Shown piece by piece: positions 20,901-22,298 of a DNA stretch of 22,298 nucleotides. Position 1 is the first letter of the stretch. Each line of letters begins with the position of its first letter. The translations under genes and the position numbers were made by a program. The notes under the pieces are model-generated. The model made no database searches, was not told the DNA's origin, and was given only the letters and a program-made list of their open reading frames with translations. The stretch spans positions 1-22,298 of IMG/VR virus record IMGVR_UViG_3300017917_000050; one strand, given 5' to 3'. The DNA is from a virus.

Positions 20901-21373
20901 CCTGTTGAACCTGCGGCAGCACCGTTCCATTCAAAAATACCATATGAAGTAGCATCGCTGTCTAGCCAGAATGTACCATCTTCTGGTTCACCGCCTGGTG
21001 CATCAGCACTGGCTACTAATTTTTCTAAATCTAAATCTGCACGAACAACAAAAGCACTATTGCTTACACCTAGATAACTGTAAGCGGCTTGTAGACCGTA
21101 TTCGTTTAATTCACCTGCGTGAATTGGGTTATTGTTAGCATCAACACGGAATGTTGGATCACCGAATGTGTCAACAAGATCGCGTTGGCTAGTAATTAAA
21201 TAAACCTTGCCAGCGTTAGCGGCTAGTGTACCTTGTGCTGTACCTGTACCAGCACCGTTAGTTTTGTTCTGTGCCGAAGCAACAATAAACAGTGGGCGTG
21301 TACCGGGTTCAGCAGGTGTGTAAAAACTTTCGTCAATTACGGAAACCTGTACGCCTGGGGAAGTTAAAGCCAT
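17975..21373 (-). CDS. 18: Tail sheath protein gp18, enlarged with inserted domains
   Basis: A 1132-aa protein, far longer than T4 gp18 (659 aa). The N-terminus MALTSPGVQVSVIDESFY and core strands LFIVASAQNKTNG (28-40), YGLQAAYSYLGVSNSAFVVRAD (92-113) are typical sheath. So is the C-terminal domain (about 815-1132): RKVVIQALQALVNSNEDIRD, the GVFYPWGF segment, and ARLVIYLRSQLNKLAKPYIFEPND. It forms the contractile sheath around gp19. The extra length is in 120-750: two Ser/Thr-rich, flagellin-IN-like modules (about 249-322 and 455-552), each ending in LGL or VGL, and four G-x-[LIVF]-W-type strands near 133, 361, 610 and 669. ATG 21373 follows GGAGATAAGGAT. It has its own late box 41 nt upstream. 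Confidence 0.95.
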   Translation of the reverse strand: MALTSPGVQVSVIDESFYTPAEPGTRPLFIVASAQNKTNGAGTGTAQGTLAANAGKVYLITSQRDLVDTFGDPTFRVDANNNPIHAGELNEYGLQAAYSYLGVSNSAFVVRADLDLEKLVASADAPGGEPEDGTFWLDSDATSYGIFEWNGAAAGSTGGQSFTNKVPTIISTGVPSNSVGAVGSYAIAYDASNTTTGHLVKVYYKSAFDADGDVGTATWVQVGSSGWVRAHAVIAGSTPSNGGTVTTGQALSISVNGAPAQTISPIVATTVAGVADAINGAGITTIGARVVNGRLNIFAKNNNVTSIKVSSASPSILAEVGLTEAAAQLEPFYAPKLKMSAHTDVPLWKRNKSGHTARPTGSVWIKTTEPNLGARWRVKVYNGATQLWEEKDAPLYANNQAALTAIDPTNGGSQIPVNSVYVQYNYDEYPLNPAGENGLAEFRVMRRAKTGATVIKTVQITASTLSGGPYTINMAGSVAGTATLEEGTVTFTATGATSDALALATAINTANIAQIEASVTTDNRVQIENKNGGDIRFADLGDSDATVSTLGLISQNTNVYLLDTAGSFPSGDNDTTYEYVASNWIARTFAGLKQSYFIDTAAPTTLVADGELWYSSVVDEVDLMVHDGDTWVGYGNFYGDTDPEGPIVSASEPTTFADGTTAIDDAADGQIWIDTSDLENYPVIKRWNGDLLKWETLDKTDQTTENGVLFADARWATAGADSDAATIADLWTSDFLDVDAPDPALYPRGMILWNLRRSGFNVKRFKRNYVDLTADNIRYNDEAMGGVGTDPSAPGYVAPYYPHRWVTESGNQADGSGSFGRHAQRKVVIQALQALVNSNEDIRDTEVRSFNLLATPGYPELIGEMVSLNYDRGLTSFVVGDTPPRLTPDATTINDWGNNVALSLQDDDNGLVSFDEYLGVFYPWGFTSDNAGRDIAVPPSHMILRMIALSDQVSYPWFAPAGTRRGGITNATAVGYVTSEGEFRSVALNEGQRDTLYNVKVNPITFFTGAGLVNFGQKTRARNASALDRINVARLVIYLRSQLNKLAKPYIFEPNDKITRDEIKQQVESLLLELVGQRALYDFLVVCDESNNTPNRIDRNELYVDIAIEPVKAVEFIYIPVRLKNTGEIAGL

Positions 21374-21414
21374 ATCCTTATCTCCTAATTAGCTCTTCTT
21401 TTAAGCTCTAACAA

Positions 21415-21421
21415 TATTTAG
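21415..21421 (-). promoter_or_regulatory. Late box CTAAATA before gp18
   Basis: The minus strand has CTAAATA 41 nt upstream of the gp18 ATG, followed by a leader with GGAG. It differs from TATAAATA at the first two positions, as do some late promoters reported in T4-like cyanophages. Confidence 0.45.
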
Positions 21422-21479
21422 CGGAGATAGGGTAAAATGCTCTGTTATACAACCACAAAAAGGGTTCAAAAAGGGGTGG

Positions 21480-21487
21480 TATAAATA
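21480..21487 (+). promoter_or_regulatory. Perfect late box TATAAATA before the plus-strand HNH-like gene
   Basis: TATAAATA is an exact T4 late consensus and ends 4 nt before ATG 21492. It is the only exact plus-strand match I saw directly before a gene. It lies back to back with the gp18 promoter, so this gap drives late transcription both ways. Confidence 0.6.
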
Positions 21488-21491
21488 GTTT

Positions 21492-21827
21492 ATGCGACCG
21501 TTATGTCAAGTTTGTCAACGTAAACCCTGTGCTGTAAACTATTATAAGAATAAAAAACCTTATTATAGATCCAAGTGTGACGGCTGTGCTAGTGGCACTA
21601 GTCCTGGTGTGCCACTGTGGTATAGACTAGGTTATAGACAAAAGGACTACTGTGAAAAGTGTGGCTATAAAAGCAAACACAGAGAAGTGTTTAATGTGTT
21701 TCACATAGACGGCGAGTTAACTAACTGCCGTCCTACAAATCTTAAGACGATATGTGCAAACTGTCAACGATCCTTGCATAGAGAGGGGGTTCGTTGGCGT
21801 CAGGGAGATCTAACACCTGATTTTTAA
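21492..21827 (+). CDS. HNH-like zinc-ribbon protein
   Basis: A 111-aa protein with two cysteine clusters: C5-x2-C8 with C29-x2-C32, and C54-x2-C57 with C88-x2-C91. The second pair encloses an HNH-like core, VFHIDGELTNCRPTNLKTICANCQRS (split: H71, D73, N83). In typical HNH nucleases a His follows the last Cys pair; here that position is Gln (Q92), with H96 nearby. Catalysis may therefore be lost or altered, and DNA binding alone is possible. It is one of two plus-strand genes and follows a perfect TATAAATA box by 4 nt with no Shine-Dalgarno sequence. Its last 86 bp are antisense to the end of the gp1 kinase gene. A mobile homing-type origin is possible but not shown. Confidence 0.7.
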   Translation: MRPLCQVCQRKPCAVNYYKNKKPYYRSKCDGCASGTSPGVPLWYRLGYRQKDYCEKCGYKSKHREVFNVFHIDGELTNCRPTNLKTICANCQRSLHREGVRWRQGDLTPDF

Positions 21828-22298
21828 CCTGTGCATAGAGTTCATCGATACTGCCATTATTATCTAAAATATAATCAAACTCAGTACCAACCCAAGCAGT
21901 TTCACTGGCATGAATGCCTATTCTTTTTAATTCTTGCAGAGCAAGATTATGGCCTTGATTAGCAGACAATGCTAGATTATACCAGGCAGGCAATTCACCT
22001 CGTTTAACCCATACAATTTTGCCGCCAGCATTTTTAATACTGGCTATTTCGTTTGGAAAACGACAGTCACTAATAACAACATCGTCTTTTGAATTGCGTA
22101 GTTTATTTTCTAAACTAGCGATCCAAATATCATCATGGAAACTTTTACGGCAAACTTCTGTGCCCCAATATTGTAGAATCCATCGTGGAGTTAGATTTGG
22201 CATATCCAAACGTTGTGCCCACCACGTATCCACTTGTTCTCGCCATTCTCGAGCGGCTTTGGTTCTGCCTTCTAACATTGTTCTGTCCCAGCCAAAAA
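21742..22298 (-). CDS. 1: Deoxynucleotide monophosphate kinase gp1 (partial, N-terminus missing)
   Basis: The frame is open to the right edge, giving 185 residues of a longer protein; the ATG at 22278 is internal, since FGWDRT precedes it in frame. Phage dNMP kinase blocks are present: FGWDRTMLEGRTKAAREWRE, DTWWAQRL, TPRWILQYWGTEVCR and DVVISDCRFPNEI. The P-loop that should be near the N-terminus is outside the window. In T4 gp1 phosphorylates dTMP, dGMP and hydroxymethyl-dCMP to feed phage DNA synthesis. The C-terminal 25 or so residues after VKNQV look unconserved and are the part overlapped by the plus-strand HNH-like gene. It is transcribed toward gp18 but ends before the gp18 promoter region. 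Confidence 0.85.
   Translation of the reverse strand, partial: FGWDRTMLEGRTKAAREWREQVDTWWAQRLDMPNLTPRWILQYWGTEVCRKSFHDDIWIASLENKLRNSKDDVVISDCRFPNEIASIKNAGGKIVWVKRGELPAWYNLALSANQGHNLALQELKRIGIHASETAWVGTEFDYILDNNGSIDELYAQVKNQVLDLPDANEPPLYARIVDSLHISS

Noticed and set aside
1-22298. tRNA genes, CRISPR arrays, insertion sequences, integrase and attachment sites
   Set aside because: Looked for along both strands and none seen; gene spacing is too tight for most of them.

Overview
This window is a contiguous piece of a T4-like myovirus genome (tailed phage, contractile tail). The evidence is a set of recognisable T4-type core proteins: tail sheath gp18, tail tube gp19, a tube-initiator-like baseplate protein, head-completion protein gp4, both terminase subunits (gp16 and gp17), single-strand DNA-binding protein gp32, recombinase UvsX, mediator UvsY and deoxynucleotide monophosphate kinase gp1. 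TATAAATA-type late promoter boxes and UUCG-loop terminators support this. Sequence style (AT-rich, very compact, particular forms of gp16, gp18 and UvsY) is closest to aquatic T4-like phages of the cyanophage/pelagiphage type; this is an impression from memory, and the host cannot be fixed from the sequence.

Layout. Almost everything reads on the minus strand, so transcription runs from right to left. At the right edge is a truncated gp1 kinase (21742-22298). Facing it is a small plus-strand zinc-ribbon/HNH-like gene (21492-21827), whose 3' end overlaps the kinase gene by 86 bp. The structural and packaging block follows: gp18 (an unusually long 1132 aa), gp19, a UUCG terminator, then tube initiator-like, a 127-aa protein, gp4, gp16, a 201-aa protein that starts like a T4 capsid-targeting sequence, and a 417-aa repeat-bearing protein. 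After a second UUCG terminator come gp17, a 629-aa multidomain protein with a peptidoglycan-binding repeat, and a 133-aa membrane-type protein.

A perfect hairpin terminator (8551-8582) closes that block and is overlapped by a perfect TATAAATA box. The recombination block comes next: gp32, a hairpin without a U-tract, uvsX, an acidic 83-aa gene and uvsY. The left fifth is a glycan-enzyme cassette: a GT8-like glycosyltransferase, a SAM methyltransferase, two tandem GT25 paralogues and two GT-B-like proteins on the minus strand. A DxD glycosyltransferase lies on the plus strand. A third partial GT-B-like gene is divergent from it, separated by a 15-bp gap that holds a palindromic TAAATA element.

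How it works together. gp32, UvsX and UvsY form the phage recombination/replication machinery. gp16 and gp17 package DNA, gp4 finishes the head, and gp18, gp19 and the initiator build the tail. The late boxes placed before gp18, gp19, the tube initiator, the capsid-targeting-like gene, gp17, the 629-aa gene, the glycosyltransferase cassette and the HNH-like gene suggest all of these are expressed late. The glycan cassette is therefore more likely to act on virions or a late cell-surface product than on early takeover. No tRNA gene, CRISPR array, insertion sequence or integrase was seen, and no gap between genes exceeds about 150 bp.
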